This document shows, one piece after another, positions 1 to 8,768 of a stretch of 64,000 bases of DNA. How positions within the stretch are numbered: the stretch's first letter is position 1; every line of letters starts with the position of its first letter. A model generated the notes under the pieces. That model was not told where the DNA came from. It worked only from the letters and a program-made list of their open reading frames with translations, and made no database searches. The stretch is taken from positions 124,001-188,000 of the forward strand of contig NZ_VDMA02000016.1 of NCBI RefSeq assembly GCF_006334915.2, written 5' to 3'. The position numbers were made by a program, and so were the translations under genes. This stretch comes from Microbispora catharanthi. Its GTDB lineage: Bacteria > Actinomycetota > Actinomycetes > Streptosporangiales > Streptosporangiaceae.

Positions 1-2404
1 TGGCGGTGTCGCACCGGGGGTCGGCCGAGCCGTCGTAACGTTCCATCCCCAGGCAGCCGAGCAGCCTGCAGCGCAGTTCGGAGTCCCCCTCCGGCAGCGC
101 GGTGAGGGCGTCCTCGATGCGCCGCACGGTGTGCAGCTCGATGTCGCCATAGGTGTAGAACTTCCACAACCCCGGGGCGTCCAGGCTGGTCAGCGCCCGC
201 GCGGCGAGCAGCGGGTCGCCCGACCTGTCGGCCGCGAGCACCGCCTCCGCCCGGGTCTGCCGTGCCGAGAAGCCGTGACCGGCGGCGAGCTGCGCCCGGA
301 CCAGTTGGAGCAGGAGTTCGACGTGCTCGCGGGGGTCCGCGCCGGGCAGCGTCCCGTGCGCCTCCACCGCCCGGCGCCACCACTGCGCGGCGTCCTCGTA
401 CGCGTGCCGTCCGGCCGCCTGCCCCGCCGTGGCCGACGCCCAGCGCACCGCGTCCGCCGCGGCGGCGGGCCCGGCGGCCAGCGCGTGCCTGGCGAGGACC
501 GCGAGGTCGGCCCCCGGCCGCAGTTCGAGCGCCCGGAGCGCGGCCAGGTGCAGCCCGGCCCGGCGGCGCGGCGGGATGCCGGCGTAGACCGTCTCCCGGA
601 CCAGATCGTGGGTGAAGCGCAGGTCCTCGTCCAGAACGCGGAGGGCGGTCGCGGCGTCGAGCGCCTCGTCCACGTCCGCGCCCGAGGCGTCCGCGACGAC
701 CTCGGCCAGCAGCCGCCGGTCCGCGCCGGTGCCGAGCACGGCCGCCGCGTCGATGGCGGGGCGGTGCCGGGCGGGCAGGTCGAGCAGGCGGCGGCGCAGG
801 ACGTCGGCCAGGCCCTCGGGAACCCCGGTGAGCGCCCTCTCGATGCCCCGGTCCTCGGCCAGCCGGAGGGTCTCGCGGATGAACAGCGGATTGCCCCGGG
901 TGCGCTCGGCGAGCGCCGCCACGCTCGCCGCGTCGCGCAGCCCCGACAGCTCGGCGACCGCGGCGCGGTCGAGCCCGGCCAGCGGCAGGCGGAGGGCGTC
1001 GTGCCGCCCGAGCAGGCCGAGCGTGTCGTGCACCGCGGCCGGGCCCTCGCCGGACCGCACGGTGATCACGATGGCGACCGCGCCGCGCAGCAGCAACGCG
1101 AGGTCGGACAGCAGGCCCAGCGACGCCGTGTCGGCCCACTGGAGATCGTCGATCGCCACGAGCAGCGGCCGGTCGGCCGCGGCCGTCCCCAGGTACGCCG
1201 CGGTCGCCTGGTGCAGCCGGAACCGGGCCTCGCTCGCCTCGGCGGGCCGTTCGGCCCCCGGGGCGGGGTCGTCTCCCGGGGCGTCGTCGGCGAGCAGCAC
1301 CCGCAGGGCGGCGGCCTGCGCGGGGGAGGGGGGGACCCGGGCGGCGAGATCCCGGACGATCTGCTGCCACGGCCACAGCGCGGGCACGCCGGAGGTCTCG
1401 TGACATCTGCCCCAGGCGACCAGCCAGCCCTCGGCGGCCCGCCGCGCGGCGAACGCCTCCGCCAGCCACGTCTTGCCGATCCCCGGCTCACCGGAGATCA
1501 CCGCGATCCCCGGCCCGCGCTGGGCCACTCCCCGGGCCGCCTGGATGACGTCCCGCGCCAGCTCGTCGAGCCGGTCGAACTGCGTCCCCCGGCCGACGGC
1601 GCGCCGCTCCGGCCGGTCCGCCTCGGCCCGTGCCGCTTCGGCGCGTGCCGCTTGGACTGGCACCGCGCGGCCCTGCCGTACGGGGACGGGGCCGTCGAGG
1701 GCCGGGTCCTGGGCGAGGATCGCCTCCTCCAGGCGTCGCAGCGCCGGGCCGGGGTCGAGGCCGAGTTCCTCGGCCAGGTGGACCCGGGCCGTGCGCAGCG
1801 CCTCCAGGGCGTCCGCCTGCCGGCCCAGGGCGTAGAGCGTGCGGGCGAGCAGCTCCCACAGCCCCTCGCGCAGGGGATGCCCGGCCACCAGGGCCTCCAG
1901 CTCGCCCACCACGTGCGGGTCGCCCACCCGCCCGGCCAGGAGACGTTCCCGCGTCACCAGATGCGCCTCGGCGAGCCGCTCGATCTCCGGCCGGAGCCAG
2001 GGCACGTCGCCGAACTCCTCGTACGGCATGCCGCGCCACAGGGCCAGTGCGCGTTCCGGCTCGCCTGCCTGGGCCAGGCGGAGGAACTCGTCGGCGTCCA
2101 CCTCGTGCGGCCCGAGCGCGTACCCCGGAGGGCGGCTGAGGAGCACGGACGAGGGCGTGCGCGGAGCACGGCCGGGTTCGAGCACCCGGCGCAGGTTGGA
2201 GATGTAGCTGTGCAGCGTGCTCTGGGCGCGCGGCGGCGGCGTGCCGTCGTACAGGTCGTCGAGGATCGCGTCCACCGACACGGTCGCGCCCCTGGCGATC
2301 AGCAGGCGGGCCACCAGCAACCGGGGCCGCGGCCCGCCGAGGTCGACGGGAACGCCGTCGACGTACGCCTCGACCGGGCCGAGCACCCGGAACATGACCG
2401 CCAT
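1..2404 (-). CDS. BTAD/AfsR-SARP-type transcriptional regulator with AAA ATPase domain (partial, C-terminus beyond left edge)
   Basis: Reading leftwards from ATG 2404 (alternative ATG 2395) the frame stays open to the window edge. The N-terminus (FRVLGPVEAYVDG, then RLLVARLLIARG) is the winged-helix part of SARP/AfsR regulators. It is followed by a bacterial transcriptional activator domain of TPR type, with the typical VDADEFLRLA and LREGLWELLARTLYALGR segments. A STAND-type ATPase follows, with Walker A GEPGIGKTW and Walker B LLVAIDDLQWAD, then helical repeats. Members are cytoplasmic DNA-binding activators, often of secondary metabolism or stress genes; the target here is unknown. There is no clear Shine-Dalgarno. 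Four 21-22 bp direct repeats lie 40-120 bp upstream. The missing end prevents deciding whether a LuxR or TPR tail is present. Confidence 0.88.
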   Translation of the reverse strand, partial: MAVMFRVLGPVEAYVDGVPVDLGGPRPRLLVARLLIARGATVSVDAILDDLYDGTPPPRAQSTLHSYISNLRRVLEPGRAPRTPSSVLLSRPPGYALGPHEVDADEFLRLAQAGEPERALALWRGMPYEEFGDVPWLRPEIERLAEAHLVTRERLLAGRVGDPHVVGELEALVAGHPLREGLWELLARTLYALGRQADALEALRTARVHLAEELGLDPGPALRRLEEAILAQDPALDGPVPVRQGRAVPVQAARAEAARAEADRPERRAVGRGTQFDRLDELARDVIQAARGVAQRGPGIAVISGEPGIGKTWLAEAFAARRAAEGWLVAWGRCHETSGVPALWPWQQIVRDLAARVPPSPAQAAALRVLLADDAPGDDPAPGAERPAEASEARFRLHQATAAYLGTAAADRPLLVAIDDLQWADTASLGLLSDLALLLRGAVAIVITVRSGEGPAAVHDTLGLLGRHDALRLPLAGLDRAAVAELSGLRDAASVAALAERTRGNPLFIRETLRLAEDRGIERALTGVPEGLADVLRRRLLDLPARHRPAIDAAAVLGTGADRRLLAEVVADASGADVDEALDAATALRVLDEDLRFTHDLVRETVYAGIPPRRRAGLHLAALRALELRPGADLAVLARHALAAGPAAAADAVRWASATAGQAAGRHAYEDAAQWWRRAVEAHGTLPGADPREHVELLLQLVRAQLAAGHGFSARQTRAEAVLAADRSGDPLLAARALTSLDAPGLWKFYTYGDIELHTVRRIEDALTALPEGDSELRCRLLGCLGMERYDGSADPRCDTA

Positions 2405-2443
2405 GCCGGGATTGTGCCACGATCATCGGCCGAGACTGAGCCC

Positions 2444-2526
2444 TCAGGCGGAGAGCACTGCGCTTCAGGTGCAGAGCACCCTGTTCTCAGGTGCGGAGCA
2501 CCCTGTCTCAGGCGCGGAGCAGCCCG
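2444..2526. repeat. Four direct repeats of 21-22 bp upstream of the BTAD/AfsR regulator
   Basis: Copies begin with TCAGG at 2444, 2465, 2487 and 2508, each reading approximately TCAGGYGCRGAGCACCCTG. The last copy covers the stop codon and final codons of the neighbouring amidohydrolase gene. The others fill the gap before the regulator start at 2404. The two-helical-turn spacing is what SARP-type activators recognise, but a tandem duplication of the upstream gene's 3' end would look the same. Confidence 0.7.
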
Positions 2527-3827
2527 GGCACGGCTTCGCGGAGGTGGGCGAGGCTCGCCGCCGCGGCGTCCATGGCCCGCCCGACCGGCCCGGTGAGCAC
2601 GCCGTCCCGCTTCACGACCACGCCGTCGCAGACGACCGTGCGGACCAGCCCGGGGTGGCCGGCGAGGACGACGGCGGCGCGCGGGTCGAGCATCGGCGCC
2701 ATGGCGGGGGTGGCGGCCTCGATCACGATCAGGTCGGCCCGCTTGCCGGGCGTGAGGCTGCCGGTGACGGCGGACAGCCCGGCCACCGCGGCGCCGTCGG
2801 CGGTGACCATCCGCAGCAGGCCGTCGGCGGTGAGCGGCGCCGGATCCTGCGTGAACCGGTGGTGCGCCAGGGCGGCGCGCATCTGGGTGAACATGTCTCC
2901 CGAGGTGGCGACCTCGGTGTCGGTGCTGAGGCCGGTGACGAGGCCCGCCCGCAGGAGACGGCCGGTCGCGGGCGTGCCGAGCCCGGGCATGGTCATCTCG
3001 ATGAACGGCGACACGCTCGCGGTCGCGCCGGCGTCCGCGGCGGCCTTCAGCTCGTCGTCGCCGGTCGCGCTCGCGTGCACCAGCGTGATCGTCTCGTCGA
3101 GCAGGCCTTCGTCGTGCAGCCACCCGACGCTGCCCGCCTTGTCGGCGGAGCCGACGTGCATGGTGGCCCGCAGGCCGAGCTCCCGCGCGAGCAACAGGTC
3201 ACGCCGGGCGGCGGCGGGAGCCGACATCTCGGGGCCCCGCGCCGCCAGGGCCATCGTCACGCGGGCGGTGTCGTCGCGGAGCACGTCCCTGATCCGGCGG
3301 ACGTCGGCGGGAAGCTCCGCGTCGCTGTGGTCACCCACCCAGGTGAGCGGGTCGATCTGGGGCCAGCCGTAGGCGAAGACCCCGCGGATCCCGCTGTCGC
3401 GCAGTGCGGCCACGGCGGCGTCGCTGTGCTCGGGGGTGTTCTGGATGTGGGACCAGTCGAGGAGCGTGGTGATCCCGGACTCCAGCGCGCCGAGCGCGCC
3501 GAGCAGGGTGCCGGCGTAGACGTCCTCGGGCCGGAAGTTCGGCCCGAGCTGGAGGAACGCGGCCCCGAGGTAGTCCATCAGGCTCCAGTCCAGCCCGATG
3601 TGACGCAGCGCGGACTGCCAGGTGTGGCGGTGGGTGTCCACCAGGCCCGGCATCACCACGCAGCCCGAGGCGTCCACGACGTCCGCCTCCGGGGACGCTC
3701 CTGCGGCAGGGCCGACCGACACGATCACGCCGTCGTGGACGACGACGTCGGCGGGGCCGTCCGGCACCGCCGGGTCCATGCCGATCACGTGGCCGCCGGT
3801 GACGATCAGATCGTTGCTGAGAGGCAT
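2508..3827 (-). CDS. Amidohydrolase family protein (TRZ/ATZ, SsnA-like deaminase/hydrolase)
   Basis: This 439-residue cytoplasmic metal-dependent hydrolase belongs to the amidohydrolase superfamily that deaminates or hydrolyses amino-substituted heterocycles (guanine, cytosine, s-triazines). Visible ligands are HRH at residues 66-68 (DTHRHTWQSA), the later histidines in ATMHVGSA and TLVHASA, and the aspartate in LSTDTEVATSG, so the site looks complete. Start ATG 3827 is chosen because GAAGGAGC sits 7 nt upstream; a longer frame to 3893 lacks such a site and runs into a hairpin. It lies downstream of a solute:sodium symporter on the same strand but behind a strong hairpin, so it may be transcribed separately. 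The substrate cannot be read from sequence; a role in purine or pyrimidine catabolism is inference. Confidence 0.85.
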   Translation of the reverse strand: MPLSNDLIVTGGHVIGMDPAVPDGPADVVVHDGVIVSVGPAAGASPEADVVDASGCVVMPGLVDTHRHTWQSALRHIGLDWSLMDYLGAAFLQLGPNFRPEDVYAGTLLGALGALESGITTLLDWSHIQNTPEHSDAAVAALRDSGIRGVFAYGWPQIDPLTWVGDHSDAELPADVRRIRDVLRDDTARVTMALAARGPEMSAPAAARRDLLLARELGLRATMHVGSADKAGSVGWLHDEGLLDETITLVHASATGDDELKAAADAGATASVSPFIEMTMPGLGTPATGRLLRAGLVTGLSTDTEVATSGDMFTQMRAALAHHRFTQDPAPLTADGLLRMVTADGAAVAGLSAVTGSLTPGKRADLIVIEAATPAMAPMLDPRAAVVLAGHPGLVRTVVCDGVVVKRDGVLTGPVGRAMDAAAASLAHLREAVPGLLRA

Positions 3828-3876
3828 CCTTCGCTCCTTCGATGTTCGAGGTGATGCCTCTTTGTCCCACCGCATG

Positions 3877-3927
3877 CTTGTGGCCGGCTCCACGCGGCGC
3901 GCGCCGCCGCGTCAAGCCGGCCACAAG
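3877..3927 (-). terminator. Large hairpin between symporter and amidohydrolase genes
   Basis: A perfect 13-bp inverted repeat (CTTGTGGCCGGCT at 3877-3889, complement at 3915-3927) encloses a second 8-bp stem (3892-3899 with 3905-3912). It lies 16 nt past the symporter stop and upstream of the amidohydrolase ribosome-binding site. It is best read as a terminator for the symporter operon; there is no T tract, which is common in actinomycetes. Confidence 0.7.
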
Positions 3928-3943
3928 TCGGTGTGGACCCCGG

Positions 3944-5536
3944 TCAGGCGGCGGGCGCCGTGGTTTCCAGTTCGTGGACGCGCGGGTCGCCCTGGTCGGC
4001 GAAGTAGTCCTCCGGCCGGGTGCCGTCCGGGCCGTCGGTGCTCTTGAGGGCACGGGCCACGAAGGTCCCGAGCACGGCGACGACCAGGTTGACGATCAGC
4101 GCGAGGAACCCGGCGTACACCGTGATCTTGGTGTCGAACCCGAGCTGCGACAGCGGGAAGGCCGAACCGCCGAAGTGGGCGTGGTTGGTGGCCGGGTTGG
4201 CGATGTTGTACAGCAGCACCATCCCGGCCGCCATGCCCGCGGCCCAGCCCGCGATCAGGCCGCCCCGGTGGAACCAGCGGGTGTACAGGCCGAGGCCCAC
4301 CGACGGGAGCGTCTGCAGGATGATCACGCCGCCGATGAGCTGCAGGTCGATCGAGAACTGCGGTTCGATGAGCAGGATGCACAGCACCGCGCCGATCTTC
4401 ACGACCAGCGACGCGATCTTGCTGACCGTGGCCTCCTGGGCGGCGGTGGCGTCCCGCTTGATGTACTCCTTGTAGATGTTGCGGGAGAACAGGTTGGCCG
4501 CGGCGATCGACATGATCGCGGCCGGCACGAGCGCGCCGATGCCGACGGCGGCGAAAGCCACTCCGGCGAACCAGTCGGGGAACACGTTGTCGAACAGCTG
4601 CGGCACGATCGTGTTGCTGTCCTTGCCGATCGGCTTGACCCCGGCCGCGATCGCCATGTAGCCGAGCAGCGCGATCAGGCCGAGCAGCAGGCTGTAGGCC
4701 GGCAGGGCCGACATGTTCCGCTTGATGACGTTCCGGTTCCGCGACGCGAGGATCCCGGTGACGCTGTGCGGATAGAGGAACAGCGCCAGCGCCGAGCCGA
4801 ACGCGAGCGTGACGTACTGGAGCTGGTTGTTGGCGTTCAGCAGCGGGCCGTCGCCTGGGTTCGGGGTCGCGTCGAACTTGGCCTTCGCGGCGTCGAAGAT
4901 CGACCCCCAGCCGCCGAGCTTGGCCGGGATGTAGATGATCGCGACCAGGATCACCAGGTAGATCAGCGAGTCCTTGACGAACGCGATCAGCGCGGGGGCG
5001 CGCAGCCCGGACTGGTAGGTGTAGGCCGCGAGGATCGCGAACGCGATGATCAGCGGCAGGTCGCCCGTCAGCCCCATCGTCTTCAGCACCGCCTCGATGC
5101 CGATGAGCTGCAGCGCGATGTACGGCATGGTCGCGACGATGCCGGTGATCGCCACGAGCAGCGCCAGCGTCGGGGAGCCGAAGCGCACGCGGACGAAGTC
5201 GGCCGGCGTGACGAGGTTGTGCACGTGTGAGACCGACCACAGCCGGACCAGCACGAGCATCACCATCGGGTAGACGACCACCGTGTACGGCACGGCGTAG
5301 AAGCCCATGGCGCCCGCGCCGAAGATCAGGGCGGGCACGGCCACGAACGTGTAGGCCGTGTAGAGGTCGCCGCCGATCAGGAACCAGGTGATCCAGCTGC
5401 CGAAGCTGCGCCCGCCGAGACCCCACTCGTCCAGCGTGGCGAGGTCGCCGGGACGGCGCCAGCGGGCGGCGAGGAAGCCCATGCCGCTGACGACCAGGAA
5501 CAGGAGCGTGAAGATGACGATCTCGGTGGTCTTCAC
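3944..5536 (-). CDS. Sodium:solute symporter family protein (MctP-like monocarboxylate permease)
   Basis: The 530-residue inner-membrane transporter has about 13 hydrophobic segments, beginning TEIVIFTLLFLVVSGMGF. The family features DEWGLGGRSFGSWITWFL, GDLYTAYTFVAVPALIFG and VTPADFVRVRFGS are typical of the SSS branch that takes up short monocarboxylates such as lactate and pyruvate. Its ATG at 5536 overlaps the stop of the upstream DUF3311 gene in an ATGA junction, the usual arrangement for this pair, so the two are co-translated. The C-terminus is a soluble charged tail. The substrate is inferred from family resemblance only; other organic acids or amino-acid-like solutes remain possible. 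Confidence 0.87.
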   Translation of the reverse strand: MKTTEIVIFTLLFLVVSGMGFLAARWRRPGDLATLDEWGLGGRSFGSWITWFLIGGDLYTAYTFVAVPALIFGAGAMGFYAVPYTVVVYPMVMLVLVRLWSVSHVHNLVTPADFVRVRFGSPTLALLVAITGIVATMPYIALQLIGIEAVLKTMGLTGDLPLIIAFAILAAYTYQSGLRAPALIAFVKDSLIYLVILVAIIYIPAKLGGWGSIFDAAKAKFDATPNPGDGPLLNANNQLQYVTLAFGSALALFLYPHSVTGILASRNRNVIKRNMSALPAYSLLLGLIALLGYMAIAAGVKPIGKDSNTIVPQLFDNVFPDWFAGVAFAAVGIGALVPAAIMSIAAANLFSRNIYKEYIKRDATAAQEATVSKIASLVVKIGAVLCILLIEPQFSIDLQLIGGVIILQTLPSVGLGLYTRWFHRGGLIAGWAAGMAAGMVLLYNIANPATNHAHFGGSAFPLSQLGFDTKITVYAGFLALIVNLVVAVLGTFVARALKSTDGPDGTRPEDYFADQGDPRVHELETTAPAA

Positions 5537-5754
5537 CGGCTCCTCCTCGTCGCGCGGTAGACGAGGGTGGTGGAGGTGACGCCGAGGATGATGAAGGCGA
5601 GTTGCAGCCAGTAGAACATCGGGATGCCGAACAGCCGCGGTTCGTCGGCGTTGAACAGGGGCGGGATGAGCGGGATCACGATCGGCAGCAGGAGCAGCCA
5701 GTTCAGCGGGCTTCGGTCAGGGTTTCGGCCGCGGTCGGCGCGGGGGGTCGTCAC
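5533..5754 (-). CDS. DUF3311 small membrane protein
   Basis: This 73-residue protein has two hydrophobic helices (NWLLLLPIVIPLIPPLF and a second around FYWLQLAFIILGVTSTTLVY) and a basic C-terminus, as in DUF3311 proteins found next to MctP-like symporters. GTG 5754 is chosen as start because TTGGAG lies 6-7 nt upstream; the longer in-frame extension to 5859 is arginine-rich and unlike the family. The stop overlaps the symporter ATG. It is probably an accessory or small subunit of the permease, analogous to small subunits of other SSS carriers; direct functional evidence for the family is limited. Confidence 0.85.
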   Translation of the reverse strand: MTTPRADRGRNPDRSPLNWLLLLPIVIPLIPPLFNADEPRLFGIPMFYWLQLAFIILGVTSTTLVYRATRRSR

Positions 5755-6090
5755 ACGTTCTCCAATCGGACACGGACCAGGCGTGCCCGGCAGATCCGCG
5801 CGACGGGGCCGTCGCGCGGACCAGCGGGACGGTTGCTCGGCGGCAGCGTAAGGACTCACAGGTCACAGGGAGATCACCGATCGCCGAACGGTCGTGTTGG
5901 CGCGCCCAGCGACGATCGGCGACTCACCGGCGAAGGATCGGCGAGTGATCGGCGGTCGATATGGCGACGACGCGGATCAGGGCGCCCACGGCGGCGATCG
6001 CGGGGGAGGTCGCCGACCAGATGGCCGCCCGATACCTGACGCGGTCTGACAGGAACGGGGGATAGCCTCCCGCCGGAAGGAGGCGATGCG
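5755..6090. other. 336-bp divergent intergenic region
   Basis: This gap separates the minus-strand DUF3311 operon from the plus-strand DUF1697 gene and must carry both promoters. It contains three imperfect direct copies of ATCGGCGA(C/G)T around 5914-5970 and a TAGCCT hexamer at 6063-6068 that could be a -10 for the DUF1697 gene. No convincing coding frame was seen. Confidence 0.5.
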
Positions 6091-6618
6091 ATGCGATACG
6101 TGGCGCTGCTGCGCGGCATCAACGTCAACCCCGCCACCGCGGTGGCGATGGCCGATCTCAGGGCACTGCTGGAACGGCTCGGATACGGAAACGTGCGCAC
6201 GCACCTGCGCAGCGGGAACGCCCTGTTCACCGCGGACGGCGACGCCGAGCCGATCGCCGCCGCGATCGAGCGCGGGATCCGGGAGGAGCTCGGCCTGTCC
6301 GTCGCGGTGATCGTCCGTACGGCTGAGCAGCTTCGCGGCGTGGTGGAGCACAACCCCCTGGAGGTCCGGGACCCCGCCCGGTTCGCCGTGGTCTTCCTGG
6401 CCCGGCCGCCGGACCGGGAGGGGCTGGCGAGCATCGATCCGGCGGCGTACGCCCCGGAGGAGATGCGGATAGGCGAGCGGGAGCTCTACGTCTACTTCCC
6501 CGACGGGCTGCGGCGTCCCAAGCTGCCGCCCCTCATGGAGAAGTATTCGACCGGCCCGGCCACCATGCGCAACTGGAACACCGTCACCCGCCTGCTCTCG
6601 CTCGCCGAGGGCCTCTAG
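6091..6618 (+). CDS. DUF1697 domain-containing protein
   Basis: The 175-residue protein begins MRYVALLRGINVNP, the hallmark of DUF1697, and contains the family's later NVRTHLRSGNALF, VVFLARPPD and EKYSTGPATMRNWNTV segments. The domain is nearly the whole protein, at normal length. Its biochemical role is not established. ATG 6091 is preferred over ATG 6086 because GGAAGGAGG lies about 8 nt upstream. It appears monocistronic. Confidence 0.85.
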   Translation: MRYVALLRGINVNPATAVAMADLRALLERLGYGNVRTHLRSGNALFTADGDAEPIAAAIERGIREELGLSVAVIVRTAEQLRGVVEHNPLEVRDPARFAVVFLARPPDREGLASIDPAAYAPEEMRIGERELYVYFPDGLRRPKLPPLMEKYSTGPATMRNWNTVTRLLSLAEGL

Positions 6619-6659
6619 GAACACTCCTCGGCCCGGGACCCAGTAGGGTCTGTGTCCTG

Positions 6660-8288
6660 ATGAGCGCCACTCTTGTCGCGAAGGAACTCACCGCCGGGCA
6701 CGGCGACCGCGTCCTGTTCACGGATCTCGATCTGGTCGTCGCGCCCGGGGACGTCGTGGGGCTGGTGGGTGTGAACGGCGCGGGCAAGTCGACGCTGCTG
6801 CGCCTGCTGGCCGGCCTCGACGCCCCCGAGCACGGCAGCGTCCGGCTCAGCCCGCCCACCGCCAACATCGGCCATCTGCCGCAGGAGCCCGAACGGCGGC
6901 CCGGTGAGACCGTCGCCGCCTTCCTCGCCCGCCGGACCGGGGTCGCCCCCGCGCAGCGGGCCCTCGACGCGGCCACCGAGGCCCTCGTAAGCGGCGATCC
7001 CGGCGACGCGTACGCCGAGGCCCTCGATCGCTGGCTCGCCCTCGGCGGCGCCGACCTGGAGGAGCGGGCCGAGGAGGTGGTCGCCGACCTCGGGCTCACG
7101 GTCGGCCTGGAGCAGGAGATGACGTCCCTGTCCGGCGGCCAGGCGGCCCGGGCGGGGCTGGCCTCGCTGCTGCTCAGCCGTTACGACGTGTTCCTCCTCG
7201 ACGAGCCCACCAACGACCTCGACCTCGACGGTTTGGACCGGCTCGAACGCTTCGTGACGGGGCTGCGCGCCGGGACCGTGGTCGTCAGTCACGACCGCGA
7301 GTTCCTCGCCCGTACGGTGAACAGGGTGGTCGAGCTCGACCTGGCCCAGCAGCAGGTCCGCGCGTACGGCGGCGGTTACGACGCCTACCTGGAGGAGCGC
7401 GAGATCGCCCGCAGGCACGCGCGCGAGCAGTACGAGGACTACGCCGAGACGAGGGCGTCTTTGGAAGCCCGCGCCCGGGCCCAGCGCGCCTGGATGGAGA
7501 AGGGCGTCAAGAACGCGCGCCGCAAGGCCACCGACGGGGACAAGATCGGGCGGAAGTTCCGCACCGAGGCGACGGAGAAGCAGGCGGCCAAGGCCCGGCA
7601 GACCGAGAGGCTGATCGAGCGGATGGACGTCGTCGAGGAGCCGCGTAAGGAGTGGGAGCTGCGGATGGAGATCGCCGCCGCGCCTCGCTCCGGGGCCGTG
7701 GTCGCAACGCTGCGCGGCGCGGTCGCGCGACGTGGCGCCTTCACGCTCGGGCCCGTCGACCTGCAGATCGACTGGGCGGACCGGGTCGCGATCACCGGCG
7801 CGAACGGCTCGGGCAAGAGCACCCTGCTCGGCGTGCTGCTCGGCCGGGTGCCCCTCGACGAGGGGACGGCGGCGCTCGGCCCCAGTGTGGTCGTCGGCGA
7901 GGTCGACCAGGCCCGCGCCCTCTTCGAAGGCGACGAGCCGCTCCTCGACGCGTTCGGCGCGCTCGTCGACCTGCCGCCCGCCGACGTCCGCACGCTGCTG
8001 GCCAAGTTCGGCCTGCGCGCCGACCACGTGCTCCGCTCTGCGGCCACGCTGTCGCCGGGCGAGCGCACGAGAGCGGCCCTCGCTCTCCTGCAGGCCCGTG
8101 GGGTCAACCTGCTCGTCCTGGACGAACCCACCAACCATCTCGACCTTGCGGCGATCGAACAGCTGGAGTCCGCGCTCGCCTCGTACACGGGGACCCTGCT
8201 GCTCGTCACCCACGACCGGCGCATGCTGAAGGCCGTCCACACGACCCGCCGCATCGTCGCCGAGGCCGGCCGCGTCCGCGAGGCCTGA
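6660..8288 (+). CDS. ABC-F family ATP-binding cassette protein
   Basis: The 542-residue soluble protein carries two ABC ATPase domains and no membrane segment. The first domain has Walker A GVNGAGKST (residues 37-45), LSGGQAARAG and Walker B FLLDEPTNDLDL. The second has Walker A GANGSGKST (near residue 380), LSPGERTRAAL and LVLDEPTNHLDL. Between them is a highly charged linker (around KGVKNARRKATDGDK) that in ABC-F proteins inserts into the ribosomal E site. Functions range from translation factors (EttA type) to antibiotic ribosome protection; which applies is not decided by sequence alone. TAGGGT at 6644-6649 lies 10 nt before the ATG and no Shine-Dalgarno is visible, suggesting a very short or absent leader. 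Confidence 0.9.
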   Translation: MSATLVAKELTAGHGDRVLFTDLDLVVAPGDVVGLVGVNGAGKSTLLRLLAGLDAPEHGSVRLSPPTANIGHLPQEPERRPGETVAAFLARRTGVAPAQRALDAATEALVSGDPGDAYAEALDRWLALGGADLEERAEEVVADLGLTVGLEQEMTSLSGGQAARAGLASLLLSRYDVFLLDEPTNDLDLDGLDRLERFVTGLRAGTVVVSHDREFLARTVNRVVELDLAQQQVRAYGGGYDAYLEEREIARRHAREQYEDYAETRASLEARARAQRAWMEKGVKNARRKATDGDKIGRKFRTEATEKQAAKARQTERLIERMDVVEEPRKEWELRMEIAAAPRSGAVVATLRGAVARRGAFTLGPVDLQIDWADRVAITGANGSGKSTLLGVLLGRVPLDEGTAALGPSVVVGEVDQARALFEGDEPLLDAFGALVDLPPADVRTLLAKFGLRADHVLRSAATLSPGERTRAALALLQARGVNLLVLDEPTNHLDLAAIEQLESALASYTGTLLLVTHDRRMLKAVHTTRRIVAEAGRVREA

Positions 8289-8360
8289 AGCGCGAGAGGT
8301 TCGACGCGTTTGTCGATCAATCACATGGCGTGATGCTGATGGGTGGTTGATGATGCCGGT

Positions 8361-8768
8361 ATGCGCGGATGGGGACCGGTCTGGGGTGGGGCCGGGGTCG
8401 CGGTGGCGGCCCTGGCGGCGCTGGGCGTCTACTTGTCGCAGGTGGGGCTGGATAAGGCGGACAAGCTGGCCAGCGTGATCGGGCTGTTCGTCGCCCTGGC
8501 CGGGCTGGGGATGGCGGTGTACGGGCTGGTCGCCGAGCGGAAGAGCGGTGGTGGCGGTGTGCGGCAGCGGGCCGAGGCCACCGGGCGTGGCCGCGTCTTT
8601 CAGGCCGGCCGTGACATCAACGCCGGGCTGCCACGGCGGCACGGAGGAAGCGACGACGACACGGTGGGTGGCACCGCCGCCGGTGCAGCGCACCCGGTGT
8701 GGCAGCAGGCCACGGCCACTGAGGACGGCCAGGTGGATCAGGCCGGCCGCGACATCGACAAGCGGTGA
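8361..8768 (+). CDS. Two-TM membrane protein with two QAGRDI motifs, partner of the downstream P-loop/TPR protein
   Basis: This 135-residue protein is not a named family I recognise. Two hydrophobic helices occupy about residues 6-27 and 36-58, separated by a short KADK turn. A glycine-rich, basic and disordered tail then carries two copies of one motif: RVFQAGRDIN at 78-87 and QVDQAGRDID at 124-133. The stop codon overlaps the GTG of the next gene (GTGA), so the two are translationally coupled. The downstream protein has a related motif, RIYQAAGDLIVYGG, at its N-terminus. This layout suggests an effector or adaptor recruited to the receptor-like ATPase through motif-motif contact; that is inference. 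An alternative start is ATG 8343. Confidence 0.7.
   Translation: MRGWGPVWGGAGVAVAALAALGVYLSQVGLDKADKLASVIGLFVALAGLGMAVYGLVAERKSGGGGVRQRAEATGRGRVFQAGRDINAGLPRRHGGSDDDTVGGTAAGAAHPVWQQATATEDGQVDQAGRDIDKR

Noticed and set aside
131-2596. Long plus-strand open frame opposite the BTAD/AfsR gene
   Set aside because: It is the high-GC shadow of the minus-strand regulator: Arg/Gly/Pro-rich, without a recognisable domain, while the opposite strand encodes clear BTAD and ATPase motifs.
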